A DNA stretch of 64,000 nucleotides from Cryoendolithus antarcticus (lineage: Eukaryota > Ascomycota > Dothideomycetes > Cladosporiales > Cladosporiaceae): contig NAJO01000016.1 of the NCBI GenBank assembly GCA_002077065.1, forward strand, positions 124,001 through 188,000. Direction: 5' to 3'. Numbering within the stretch: position 1 is the stretch's first letter; each line of letters opens with the position of its first letter. Below the pieces are notes generated by a model. That model did no database searches. It saw only the letters and a list, made by a program, of their open reading frames with translations, and had not been told where the DNA came from. Position numbers and translations under genes: made by a program. Below are positions 1 to 9,750 of the stretch, piece by piece.

Positions 1-794
1 TGAGGGCGTACTTTTGGCGTTTGGGGAGTTGGAGCTGGTTCAGAAAGGGCAGGGGAAGGGCGGCTGTGAGAATGTCGGTGATGATATTTACGCCGGAGTT
101 GGTGAACCTGTGCGGAGTTAGTAGAGCCAGGGGAAGTATGGAGGGGGATGAATTGACCAAAGGACTTGCTGGTTGAAGCAATGTGAGCCCGGTTTGGCCT
201 TGAGATCGGCGTCCCAGAATGCGGCGACGGGAGTGCAGAGGAAGACCGAGCTCATGACCGTCCAGCAAGACCAGCAGCATAGGAATGCAATGAGAGTCCA
301 ACAGAGGAGTCGGAAGGCCCGGTAGGGAAAGATGCGCAAGTATTGCAGCAGAATCGAGAGTTTGACGAAGAAGAGGCCGAGTTGGTAGACGACGATCGAA
401 ACCCAGAGTGGCTTGAGTGATGTGATCTGCTCCTCGAGGCTCAGATCAATAACGTGCCTTCCCATGCCGTATTTCACTAAGGAGATGTGTCAGCATGGTG
501 AATATCAGACTGGTTCTATTGACTCTGTCAAAAGATCCGCACAATCTCTGCAGCAATCTGCGGTCAGGGTACGTTCGGGAACGTATTGAGATACGCACCT
601 TGGTAGCATTGTGCTACTGTGAGTCCAATCGTCATGACTGCCGCTATACTAATGGCAATGTCATCCTTGCCAGCGCTTCTCACCAAGATCAGTCGGCTGT
701 AGAGGCGGAGAGCGACGGCAACAACCGCGACGACAGTGAAGGACACCGTGACGCCGACGACCGCCGAAGGGTCTGCATGACCAGAAAGACCCAT
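1..794 (-). CDS. Fungal rhodopsin-domain integral membrane protein, C-terminal part missing at left edge
   Basis: Membrane protein of the large fungal 'rhodopsin domain' family (seven-helix proteins, ligand unknown; not retinal opsins). Three exons read on the minus strand: 794-599, 476-158 and 107-1. Introns 477-598 and 108-157 have GT-AG ends; joining gives the family pattern GKDDIAISIA, then YGMGRHVIDLSLEEQ, FVKLSILLQYLRIF and TNSGVNIITDILTAALPLP. At least five hydrophobic helices are visible. The start ATG at 794 (MGLSGHADPS) gives a normal short N-terminus; an in-frame start at 893 is possible but adds residues atypical of the family. The gene runs off the window, so the last helices and the cytoplasmic tail are not seen. 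The family is recognised with confidence; the biological role is unknown. Confidence 0.85.
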
Positions 795-3015
795 GGCGCG
801 ATGGATAACGTGGAGCGCAGTCGTTCTGAGTAATCGCGTTATCAACCAAACAGAGACCAGTCTCCGGGACGTTCCCAACTGTCTTGATCCCACAATAGGA
901 TGCTCAGCTGCTAATTAGTACCAGTAGCCGGGTCCGAGGGGGAGTAGAGTACGAGGCCGGCTTGTTGCAGGAAGCTACAGTCCGGAGTTTTGCTGCAGTG
1001 AAACGGAGCACAAGAACCGCAGACGAGAAAGAGGCGTAGACGAGTGGAAACCAGCTTATACTTTCAAATTGCAGCGCTCCCAATCCTCACAGGGCTGCTC
1101 ACCACCGCAGTCCCGACTCATAGGCTTCACCTAGAAGGACTTTCGCCCCAGTGTACGGCATGGGGAGGCGGACGTGGCGGTTGTGTTCGCTTGTAAGATG
1201 CCCCTTACATGATCAGGTTTCGACACGCATGGCCTGCCCTGCATTTGGCCGATGACAAGCGCGAGTGGTGTGTTTTCGGAAGAACGCCTCGAATGGTGGC
1301 CGCGTCCGAGAGCTCCTAGGGCAGAGAATCGAGATCGACAGCTGCAGGCACAGATGACCAGTGCGCGAGCATAGACCGGGTAAACCTGGTTGACACCAGT
1401 CAAGCAATCGTGCAAGCAGCCACATGGCGCTTCACTTCGGATGCGGCTAATCGGGCCACAGGCTACACGGTACAGATGATGCATTGCCGCAGCCCAGGAA
1501 GTCGTGTGCATGCTGTTGGAGACGAATCGTATTGCTGCATAATTGCAAGCAGCGCACGCAACGGATTGAGAATGGTCGCCGAAGATGATCCATTGCCCCG
1601 ACTCACAGCACAGCACGTGGCTGACTAGCAGATTCCGACCTTCGAGAATGTGGTGAGCGGTGCGATCCCCAGATTCTTGGCGGCATGGCTGGCCCCTGTT
1701 GTTAAACGGTGATGCAGTACTTTGCTGGGTTGGTGGCGTCTACTTCCTTGCCATGATCCCATACTCCGTGGCGTGATGCCAGATTTGGCCTTGGCACTGA
1801 CACATGGCATTGCCATTTAGCCATAGTTTTCGCAAGCAACTCAATCAATAGCATTCAATCCCTTCTACCAGGAACTTCGTGCCAGTGCGGGTGCCATGTG
1901 GTGGTTGAGCATAGCACTTCGCGTCACTGTACATGTACACCAACTTCGAACCGAGTACTCAGCTCGTACTCCGTCGGTCGAAACGCGCAAGCGTCCTGGC
2001 TGGGAAGCGAACCGAAGAACAGCACCAGGCCATGTCGATCGCCACGAATTCTTCCGTCGCTCAAGGTGCGTCCACGAAAGCCGATCTGCGGACGACCTCT
2101 CCATGGGGTAGGGAGACCCTGCAGTACGCCTCTGACTCGCAATTGCCGTGACGAGTCGTGAACAGACTTTATTTGAGGAGCTACTGCAGTCTTGCCCTGA
2201 CAACCACGTGGAGCGAGCATACCCGACGTATAACCTTGATTGATGCTTCTACTGTACAGCGATGCGTGGTAGACGCATTGTAAGAAACTTATCGCAGATC
2301 TGGGGAAGCTGAGAGTTGGTGGAGACAAAGTCAAACTACATAGCATGAGCCTGTACAAAGTCGAACCAACCAAGCACTACCTTGCAGCCCCCGGTGCGGG
2401 CGCGCGATTTCGATCGCTACGTGCACTCTACGTCCGCAAACCTAATACCACTCGAGCTCCGGGAGGCATCGCCCGCACACTTCGCCCGCATATGTGGTGG
2501 CGCGATCAGACAGGAGCTTGCCCACACTGCAGCGCATTGCGTGGCATCGCCCAAGCGTCGCATTGATCCCAGCCTCCCAGGTGATGGTACTGCTATTCCT
2601 AATCATCGACCATGTACGCCGACCGCTCTGCATAGGAGTGAGCAGCGCTAGAACAAGTCATGCGTTTCGGCACTTCTTGGAGACCCTAAATCTCTGCGAA
2701 GTGACTTCGGACGCTAGCTACAGCGCCTTGGTTGAATGCTTTGCGACAAGCTAGTCGGATCACGCCCTCGCCTTAGCATATTCTGCTTTGTCTGCGTTCA
2801 CTATCTAATAAAGGATCTGCTTATTGTAGCCACGGTTGCCCCGACCAGGAGCCGCTCTGCGTCGACAATCGCCCTCTCCGACATCGCTGGGCCCGACACG
2901 CAACCTTCCTGGCGGTCAACCTTGGATTTTCTTATGAGCTCCTTGATATCCAGATCATGTATGCCACTGTAGTGGTCGCATACGCAGTACCGCCCACTGG
3001 GCAGCCCCACACGGC
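795..3015. other. Gene-poor stretch, no gene recognised
   Basis: About 2.2 kb. Open frames of up to about 160 codons occur on both strands, overlap one another and show no family motif, consistent hydrophobic pattern or splice-joined continuation. The left part is the upstream region of the rhodopsin-domain gene; the right part lies downstream of the HET gene. I see no transposon ends, tRNA or tandem repeat. Confidence 0.5.
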
Positions 3016-5061
3016 TCATCGAATCGGTATTGCCTCACACATTTCCTCATCGAATGCCTCGCCATCCATGACGCCATGCACATAAGTCTCCCCCATCAGA
3101 GTGAATGTGACCTGGTCCGCTGGTCTCAGACACAGCGGAACGCGACCACCTTTGCAGACCACTATCAAGTCACCTACCACTGCCGATCTGGGCAGCAAGG
3201 CAAGTCTACCCTTCGCAGTCCTACCCATGCGTCTATTGTATACATGATCCAGAACATCGCTGAACTCTCCAAATGACTGCCAGGTCTTGCGTAGATATCC
3301 CGCGAAAGCGAGTGGTTTGTACAGCTTCGTAGCAGCGGATTTCATTAGTAGGAGGTTCCGAACCGGCGAGAGGGTTCCAAGCCATTCTTCGAAGACCCGC
3401 TTTGTAGCCTCGGGGCCAGCAGGGAGACTTTTTCCCGCGGTCAGTACGTCTAGGTAGATGGCCTTGTTCTCGGCCGTGAACGTCGCAGGCCCCTTGTCAT
3501 ATAGCTTTGCGAGCTTTTCCCACTCCACAAAGCGTTCAAGCGGTTCGAGTGACCTGAATAGCTCATGGAACGTCAGGTGCAATGCGCTACCCATCCATCT
3601 GAAAGCGCCAGGTGTTTCTCGCAGAAAGTATTTTGCGTATTGCCCCAAAGGAGCGTCGTCGTCGATCTCCGTCGAGAACGGCTCAGGAATACCAGAGAGT
3701 CGTTCATCCATGTTATCGAACCAGTCCTGCATGAAATCCATATTCCCGGCAACTTCGGTGATGTGATCAACGGTGTGACCCTTGAGCATCAGAACGTCAC
3801 CTTGCCCACTGATACGAAGCTCTGGAGCAGTGCGTAGACTGGCGTTTGGTAGCAAAGATGTGCTCGCTTTCTCTACTGTGAAAGGAGTTGCCTGGGCTGG
3901 TCGAGTCCAATCAGGTATCCACGAGGGGAAGCTTTCCGTTGGTTCTGCCATGCCAACGATGTCGAGATTACTGCCGTGCGCCAAGATGGAGCGAGCAACA
4001 TCTCGAAAGACTTGCTGGGAGGGCACAGTGTAGTCCGGCACGATTTCGAGATCAGCGATGTTCTTACCTACGAGCCCAAGCATCGAGTATACCTTATCCG
4101 CTGCATTCGTAGCTTCTCGAAACCGACACTTATGCAGTAGACTCAACAGAAGGTCGGCTGGGCGCTCTGTGCTCATAATGATCTCGGATGGAGCGATCAT
4201 ATTGGCATAGGTCTCGTGAGGGTCACGCACGGCACCCATGATGCTTAATTCCAATACTCCGATCTTGGTCGCGAAGTCGATGCCTCTCGTGTAATCAGTC
4301 CAGGGTAGTGTGTCAAATCCACACACAATGACCGCTGTCTGCGCGAGAGCGACCTCTTGCACCACCCATACTCGCCAGAACCATGGGCGATCGGTGATGG
4401 GGTTGATGGCATCCCTCAGAGCCTCAAGCGCGCGAGCGTCTTCCGGCAGAGTTTTGCTGGACTTTCGGGAGATATCGTCACCGGACTCAGATGGAACCAT
4501 GTACGCCAAGATCTCAGATGTCTTGAGAGTCGCGTGGTCATGGGCTCGTGGCTGGTCTCCCGGGACCTGGATTGAGTTTCTTGTAGCAGCCCGGCTCAGT
4601 CCGACAATCGCAGTGAAACCTTGATGGCTATTGTCACTAGACGCTCCGAGCCATATAGTGGTCTGGACTGCATTGCGATAGATATCGCCCATGATACTGA
4701 CTTGCGCACTTCGCTCTGCCAGATCAGCTTGGTTGATACAAATCGCATCTACCCAGAGACGTCGCGACCCAGCACGCTTGCGTAGATGCCGCAAAGCGGC
4801 ACGTAGATTTGAAGTTACCTTCATTGTTCTGCCATCAATCTTGATGGTGACGGGATCGGCGGTGTCGCCCCAGCAATATGATAGAGCTTCATAAGGCGGA
4901 CAGATGGCAAGTTTGTAGGCACTGATGGTGCACTGAATATCGTCTTCGAAGTCGCCAGCCAATACTTGGAGGAGTCTTAGACATTTCTCTCCTTCTTTCA
5001 GCTTGACGTTGTCGCCGTCATAATCGTAAGCCTCGCCAGACGGACTGTCGAATGTGTCTTC
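3016..5061 (-). CDS. HET-domain (heterokaryon incompatibility-type) protein, first exon unresolved
   Basis: HET-domain protein (PF06985 type). HET proteins trigger cell death after fusion of genetically unlike hyphae; many family members have no tested function. The domain signature is clear near the N-terminus: PPYEALSYCWGD, then LWVDAICINQADLAER and a segment ending in TTIWLG. The C-terminal half ends with the conserved patch that includes GDLIVVCKGGRVPLCLRP and the short YVHGVMDGEA motif common in this family. The frame is open without ATG from 4962 up to a probable 3' splice site at 5062 (TTTACAG), adding about 33 residues (LKEGEKCLRLLQV) that match the usual family N-terminus. The initiator codon must therefore lie in a short upstream exon I could not place. 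About 680 residues are visible. Confidence 0.88.
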   Translation of the reverse strand, partial: EDTFDSPSGEAYDYDGDNVKLKEGEKCLRLLQVLAGDFEDDIQCTISAYKLAICPPYEALSYCWGDTADPVTIKIDGRTMKVTSNLRAALRHLRKRAGSRRLWVDAICINQADLAERSAQVSIMGDIYRNAVQTTIWLGASSDNSHQGFTAIVGLSRAATRNSIQVPGDQPRAHDHATLKTSEILAYMVPSESGDDISRKSSKTLPEDARALEALRDAINPITDRPWFWRVWVVQEVALAQTAVIVCGFDTLPWTDYTRGIDFATKIGVLELSIMGAVRDPHETYANMIAPSEIIMSTERPADLLLSLLHKCRFREATNAADKVYSMLGLVGKNIADLEIVPDYTVPSQQVFRDVARSILAHGSNLDIVGMAEPTESFPSWIPDWTRPAQATPFTVEKASTSLLPNASLRTAPELRISGQGDVLMLKGHTVDHITEVAGNMDFMQDWFDNMDERLSGIPEPFSTEIDDDAPLGQYAKYFLRETPGAFRWMGSALHLTFHELFRSLEPLERFVEWEKLAKLYDKGPATFTAENKAIYLDVLTAGKSLPAGPEATKRVFEEWLGTLSPVRNLLLMKSAATKLYKPLAFAGYLRKTWQSFGEFSDVLDHVYNRRMGRTAKGRLALLPRSAVVGDLIVVCKGGRVPLCLRPADQVTFTLMGETYVHGVMDGEAFDEEMCEAIPIR

Positions 5062-5143
5062 CTGTAAATCACGAGCATCAGCTCTAGAACACTTCAGTCA
5101 CGATCTGATCTGTATCTAGTCGCCTATGTCAAGTCGTCCAAGA

Positions 5144-5640
5144 TCACAACGGGTTGAGAGCATTGCGAGAGCAAGCCTCTGGTCGGTGCAAATGCCCAGC
5201 AGGGCGCAAGGCATCTTCAAAAGGTTGGAAGACGTGTTCGTCGAGCGCCTGCGCGCGTGACCCGTCGTAAGTAATGTAAGAGGTTTCAAACAGGACTTTC
5301 CCAGGCATATGCAGCCAAAGAGATACACCGACCTGCACTCACCAACGGCGATAGCACAGGCTTCTCATATACCCAAGCAAGTCGTGGATCGACGGTATAC
5401 ACGGACGCGACGTCTTCGCCTCCTTCCCGTAGAGGTCGCCATGCCTTGTCACGAAAGAAAGCCTTCGACATATTGGCTGCGAGATGCTTCCTTCAAGCGC
5501 TCACATGCGGGCTGAACAAGAAAGTCGTTGAAGGCATGTGATCTGGGAACCTCTGAGGAGTCCGCATCGAATTGTACGTCTGCAGCACTGCTGTACAGCA
5601 GCGATGACAATATTCATGCGTGCTACTGAGACGATGCGAT
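5144..5640 (-). pseudogene. Decayed protein-coding sequence with two frame breaks, family unknown
   Basis: Three minus-strand open segments in different frames look like successive parts of one protein: an upstream part ending ACERLKEASRSQYVEG (to about 5461), a middle part AWRPLREGGEDVASVYTVDP (about 5450-5343) and a final part VSLWLHMPGKVLFETSYITY (about 5332-5144, stop at 5144). The first break is a one-base slip near 5461. The second coincides with a 10-base stretch at 5333-5342 that begins GT and ends AG but is too short to be an intron. No ATG opens the first part. I do not recognise the family. It could also be a gene with unusual introns or sequence errors; it lies just upstream of the HET gene on the same strand. 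Confidence 0.35.
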
Positions 5641-5968
5641 TAGTTCTTTCGTGCAGCTGAGAACTACTTGGTACCCGTACCTTGACCTTCTTTAGTCATC
5701 TTAATATCGGTGTAGCAGGCGTGCGAGAACCGATCATTCGACCAATGAAATCCCATCACTGACTACTTCCATGCGGCAAACTGTCGACTCTATCAATGTC
5801 ATTGCAGATACCGAATATCAATGTCTACTTCATTATTGTCCTATTCGTGGTAAAGACATGATATCTCGATCGTCGCGTTGCATTAGACAGGTCTCTCGGA
5901 ACTCGATAATTGCTCATCTGAAGCCGCCGACATCGAACGCCCATCGGAGCTGGACGACGATACGGACC

Positions 5969-6964
5969 ATGGCGACAACCACCGTACCGCCGATGACGAA
6001 TGGTGACCTGAACAACACATCCTCCATGCGCGCAACGAAGAAGCTAGCAACAGACAAAGCCTACTCATTCCTCTCGCTCGCGATACCTGCAGACAATGAC
6101 GACCCAGTGATTCGAAAGTCCCACCGACCATTCATCCTCGACGATGAAGTAACAGCTTCAGATTGGGTGTCCCGTCTCGAACTTGCCAAAGTCACCGAAA
6201 CGTCGCACGGCGCGATCCTACAATCTGGCACGAGGCTGAGGGTACTTGTGATTTACGGCAGCTTACGGACGAGATCTTACTCCAAGCTGCTAGCCTACGA
6301 GATAAGTCGGATTCTTTGGCGTCTAGGCTGCGATGTCCGCGTCTACGATCCCACTGGTCTGCCGATGAAAGACGATGCGAATCACGACCATCCTAAAGTC
6401 CAGGAGTTGCGTGATTTGTCGCGGTGGAGCGATGGGCATTTTTGGGTGAGCCCAGAGCAACACGGGAATCTCGTGAGTCCAGCCCAGACTTCCAGCTCTG
6501 CTCAATCGGAAATCTAACAGATGCGATAGACCGGCGTCTTCAAAACCCAAATCGACTGGATACCCCTCTCCACCGGCTCCGTTCGCCCAACACAAGGCCG
6601 CACACTAGGTCTCGCTATGGTCTCTGGCGGCTCCCAATCGTTCAACACCGTCAATTCGCTCCGTATATTAGGTCGCTGGATGCGAATGTTCGCCATCCCG
6701 AATCAGTCCTCAATTCCAATGGCTTACAAGCAGTTTACAGCCGAGGATGCTGCGGAGGGCGGAAGCAGGTTGATGGAAGGCGGCAATCGGGATCGGGTTG
6801 TCGATTGCGTGGAGGAGTTTGTGAAGTATAGTCTTGTTATGCGGGAGCACTTTGAGTTGTTTGGGGATCGATATAGTGAGCGGCCAAGAGTCGAGCCGGG
6901 GACTGATGAAGAAGTTGACAGGCTGACTGGGAAGGTGAATGGCGTAGATCTGGGGAGCATATAG
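5969..6964 (+). CDS. arsH: ArsH-type NADPH-dependent FMN reductase (organoarsenical/quinone reductase)
   Basis: ArsH-family flavoprotein: reduces quinones, oxidises trivalent organoarsenicals and contributes to arsenic and oxidative-stress resistance. Exons 5969-6472 and 6530-6964 (57-bp intron, GTGAGT to ATAG) encode 312 residues. Visible motifs: flavodoxin-like [37 protein letters not shown], then after the junction [20 protein letters not shown] and [20 protein letters not shown] with IPNQSS. The ATG at 5969 (MATTTVPP) gives the normal family N-terminus. In-frame ATGs at 5858 and 5771 would add an Arg/Ser-rich leader that could act as a mitochondrial presequence; I cannot decide. No other arsenic gene is seen nearby, so it stands alone here. 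Confidence 0.93.
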
Positions 6965-7770
6965 GATTGCCCTGCGGCAGGCCGGAAGAATAGGCGTTGC
7001 GGGTATGGTGCATGGTGCATTCCAGGCTATTGCATAGCGGCGGAGCACAGCATGCAGAGGGTCTGCGATCTAGACGATATATGTACATTATACACTTCTC
7101 TATGCGTTGGTATTGGCGGGCCGCAACTTTCCTCCCTTGAGCTACACGTACTCCTCTCGCCTGATGTCCTGGATGATCAAGTGCCCTGTCGTTGCTCGAC
7201 ACGCTTACTATGCAAAAAACACTCCGCGGCATCCTTGAGACACGTGCTCTGCAGCATCAAAGAAGCTATTGCATTCGCCATTCCGCGTGCAAGGTTAGCC
7301 ACAGAAACCCTCCCTTTATCCTCTGACGACCAGGGAAGCACTGCCGGCTTGGATGCCGCAAAGCACAGCCTCACAGCTGTCGAGAGTCGAAGCAGCTATT
7401 CGTTGTCTTTGTCCATCGATCAGATAGCTGAGACGTAGGACAGCCGTGCGAGCGCAGGTCCGTCATTTCAGAAAAGGTCCTAATCATGCTCTCTAGATCG
7501 CTCCTTCCTCAGATCCACACCATCGGACCCTCCTTCCTTGCCAATTCGCCCTCGTTGTCGCAACTTCACTGGCTCGCTTGCGCGCAAGCTAATGGCAGCC
7601 GACTTTCTTATTTGGACCTCGACTTGACGTCAACAAGCGTGCCGGGATACCCGTGCTCACAGTGTTGTGTAGTAGAACCACTCATGCATCGGGCCACCAA
7701 GTCCGTGGCGACGTGAACATGACCCCCTTACAGCTCTCTGTTCGTAATCGCTTGTATTGCGTGCGAATTT
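6965..7770. other. Intergenic stretch between convergent genes, nothing recognised
   Basis: Contains 3' flanks of the ArsH and bZIP genes. A 128-codon plus-strand open frame (7052-7438) has no recognisable domain and is overlapped by minus-strand frames. Confidence 0.5.
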
Positions 7771-8535
7771 TCAGCCGGCAAGCGACATAAGCACGGAGTT
7801 CTTCACAGTCGTTCGCTTCGCCCTACTACACCCTAGCGACGGCCACACAGACTCCGGATCCTCCTCCCCTCTCAGCGTCGTAATAATCCTTGCAGCCTCC
7901 TCACAGTCCATCTCATCACAATTGCGCTTCCTCGTCTCCTCGCCTGCAGCACTCGACGTTCCGCAGCCGCCGCTGCGGTAGCGCTCGGCCATCGGGTCGG
8001 GGTAATCTGTTGGTGTAGGCGGAACGTATGTATGCGCGTCCAGATCCGGCTGAATGTTCGGATTGCTGTAAGTGGCGGACTGCGTGCTCATGGCGGAGTC
8101 GTGCGGGCTGCGGCTGTAGCGCGAAAGTGGTCGGGTGTCCATTGGGATAGGTGGGGTGGGTGCTGATACTGGCTGCGCTTGCAATGCCGGATCATATCTT
8201 GGGATCGCGACTCTCTGGTGACTCGGCTCCATCTCATGCGCCCCTCCTCTGACCCAGCTGTCGATCTCGGCATTCGCAATGCCTTTACTCGCGAGCAATT
8301 GCCTGAGCGATCTATTCTCCTCTACCACTGTGCGGGCGGCCTGTTGCACGACTTCGGTCGCCTGGATGCCCTTCTTTTCCAGTGCCTGTAGCCTCCCTTC
8401 CAATTCCTGCGTATACCCTTTCCGCCTCTCACGAAGCCTCCGCTGGTTCTCTCTGTTCCGCTCGCGCTCCGAGAGTTTGCCTGCTTTCGTAGCCGGGGCG
8501 CTGCCGGCCATGGGAGAGTCTCCAATCGCGGTCAT
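7771..8535 (-). CDS. Fungal bZIP transcription factor
   Basis: Single-exon gene for a 254-residue basic leucine-zipper protein, expected to act in the nucleus. The basic region is at residues 23-42 (RERNRENQRRLRERRKGY, with the N-x-x-x-Q-R-x-x-R-x-R core), followed by a short heptad zipper (LEGRLQALEKK, then VVEENRSLRQLL) to about residue 83. The middle is Pro/Ser-rich and probably disordered. The C-terminus has a conserved-looking Cys-containing block (CDEMDCEEAARIITTLRG, PESVWPSLGC) seen in a group of fungal bZIP factors related to AP-1-like regulators. Targets are unknown. It is divergently placed from the TLC-domain gene with 284 bp between the two start codons. Confidence 0.88.
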   Translation of the reverse strand: MTAIGDSPMAGSAPATKAGKLSERERNRENQRRLRERRKGYTQELEGRLQALEKKGIQATEVVQQAARTVVEENRSLRQLLASKGIANAEIDSWVRGGAHEMEPSHQRVAIPRYDPALQAQPVSAPTPPIPMDTRPLSRYSRSPHDSAMSTQSATYSNPNIQPDLDAHTYVPPTPTDYPDPMAERYRSGGCGTSSAAGEETRKRNCDEMDCEEAARIITTLRGEEDPESVWPSLGCSRAKRTTVKNSVLMSLAG

Positions 8536-8819
8536 CGCAATAGCCAGGACACTGGATTCCCTCTCGAGTCGTCTTTGCCGTGGCCTGTCAGGCTATGCAA
8601 TCGATCTGCCGCAAATGCCAATGTCTGCAGTCTAGACCAACCCAAGCCCTTAGTCACTCTGCCAGGCCCATCCAGATCTCGGCCCCCCGGCCCCTCGGCC
8701 TCTTATTTCGCCGAGATCTATCACAGAGCCATTGGCTTCACCAACGCACATCAACGCTGTCGAGCATCACTCTTGATTTTTGACCCCGACCAACATTGCT
8801 TTCGTCGTCCGTTGTCGCG
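8536..8819. promoter_or_regulatory. Shared divergent promoter region (bZIP / TLC gene)
   Basis: 284 bp between two divergent start codons, so both promoters must lie here or overlap the neighbouring gene. Pyrimidine-rich runs typical of fungal promoters are visible; I assign no specific factor site. Confidence 0.5.
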
Positions 8820-9728
8820 ATGGCGACCTCTTCTTCCCCTGTCTCCCTCTCGCGCGCCCCCTGGTCTCTCGGCCTTTCCCGCGCCCTACACCTCCACACC
8901 CTCCCCCTCCACGCCAACACCCTCCTCCTTAGCGCCCTAACTTACCAAACCCTGTTCTCCCTCGTCTCGCCTCCTCTCTCTCGCCGTCTAGCCCCCAAAT
9001 CTTACCCCACTTTCCCGCTCAAGACGCGCCTGAACTGGGACATCCGCGTCACGGGCCTTGTACAGGCGGTGTTTATCTGCACTGCCGCGCTACGGGTGAT
9101 CGCGAGTGATCCGACGAGAGTGGGGAGCACGTGGGAGACGAGGCTATGGGGGTATAGTCCTGCCGCGGGGAAAGTGCAGGCTTGGGCCGCTGGGTACTTT
9201 TTGTGGGATATTTTGATAAGCACAAGGTGGGTTGACATGTATGGGCCTACGGCTGTCATGCATGCGGTCGCGGCGTTTGTGGTGACGATGATTGGATTCG
9301 TATGTATACTCTGTATGATGCATGTGGATGAAATCGGAACGAAACGGCTGACAGGAGGTGTACAGCGACCATTCGGGAACTACTACGGCGTCAATTTTGT
9401 GCTGTACGAATTGTCTACGCCATTCCTGAATTTACATTGGATGCTGAACAAGCTCTCTCCTACGCCTGAAGAAGAGCCTTCGGACTTGCAAGTTTACAAC
9501 GGTTTTGCACTCGTGGGCACGTTCTTTGCCTGCCGGCTGGTATGGGGCACTTACCAGACCTGGCTGCTCACGCAGGACATGCTCTCGGCTTGGAGAGCTG
9601 GACCCGTGCCACAGCTCTTATTCTGGACGTATCTGCTTACCAACACTGCGCTGACTGGTCTGAACTTCTTCTGGTTCTCGAAGATGGTGGAGACGTTGAG
9701 GAAGCGGCTGGGTGGACGGAAGGGCTAG
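8820..9728 (+). CDS. TLC-domain (TRAM/LAG1/CLN8) multi-pass membrane protein
   Basis: Multi-pass membrane protein of the TLC family, whose members act in ceramide synthesis, lipid transport or sensing, usually in the ER. Exons 8820-9299 and 9366-9728 give 280 residues. The 66-bp intron (GTATGT to ACAG with GCTGAC branch-like site) is a multiple of three and has no stop, so the unspliced frame stays open. Splicing restores the TLC block GFRPFGNYYGVNFVLYELST followed by PFLNLHWML. Other signatures: YFLWDILIST and several hydrophobic helices. The TLCD4/TMEM56-like subgroup is the closest match I can name; the Lag1 catalytic HH motif is not seen, so it is probably not a ceramide synthase. ATG 8820 is chosen over 8796. 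Its stop is only 22 bp from the stop of the convergent leu2-like gene. Confidence 0.85.
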   Translation: MATSSSPVSLSRAPWSLGLSRALHLHTLPLHANTLLLSALTYQTLFSLVSPPLSRRLAPKSYPTFPLKTRLNWDIRVTGLVQAVFICTAALRVIASDPTRVGSTWETRLWGYSPAAGKVQAWAAGYFLWDILISTRWVDMYGPTAVMHAVAAFVVTMIGFVCILCMMHVDEIGTKRLTGGVQRPFGNYYGVNFVLYELSTPFLNLHWMLNKLSPTPEEEPSDLQVYNGFALVGTFFACRLVWGTYQTWLLTQDMLSAWRAGPVPQLLFWTYLLTNTALTGLNFFWFSKMVETLRKRLGGRKG

Positions 9729-9750
9729 GAAAGCTGAGGACGGGTGATAT

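Noticed and set aside
1131..1616. 161-codon minus-strand open frame
   Set aside because: No domain or hydrophobic pattern; overlapped by other frames on both strands; no neighbouring exon joins to it.
1924..2373. 149-codon minus-strand open frame with partners on the other strand
   Set aside because: Composition is random-like, rich in Arg/Ser, with competing frames at the same place.
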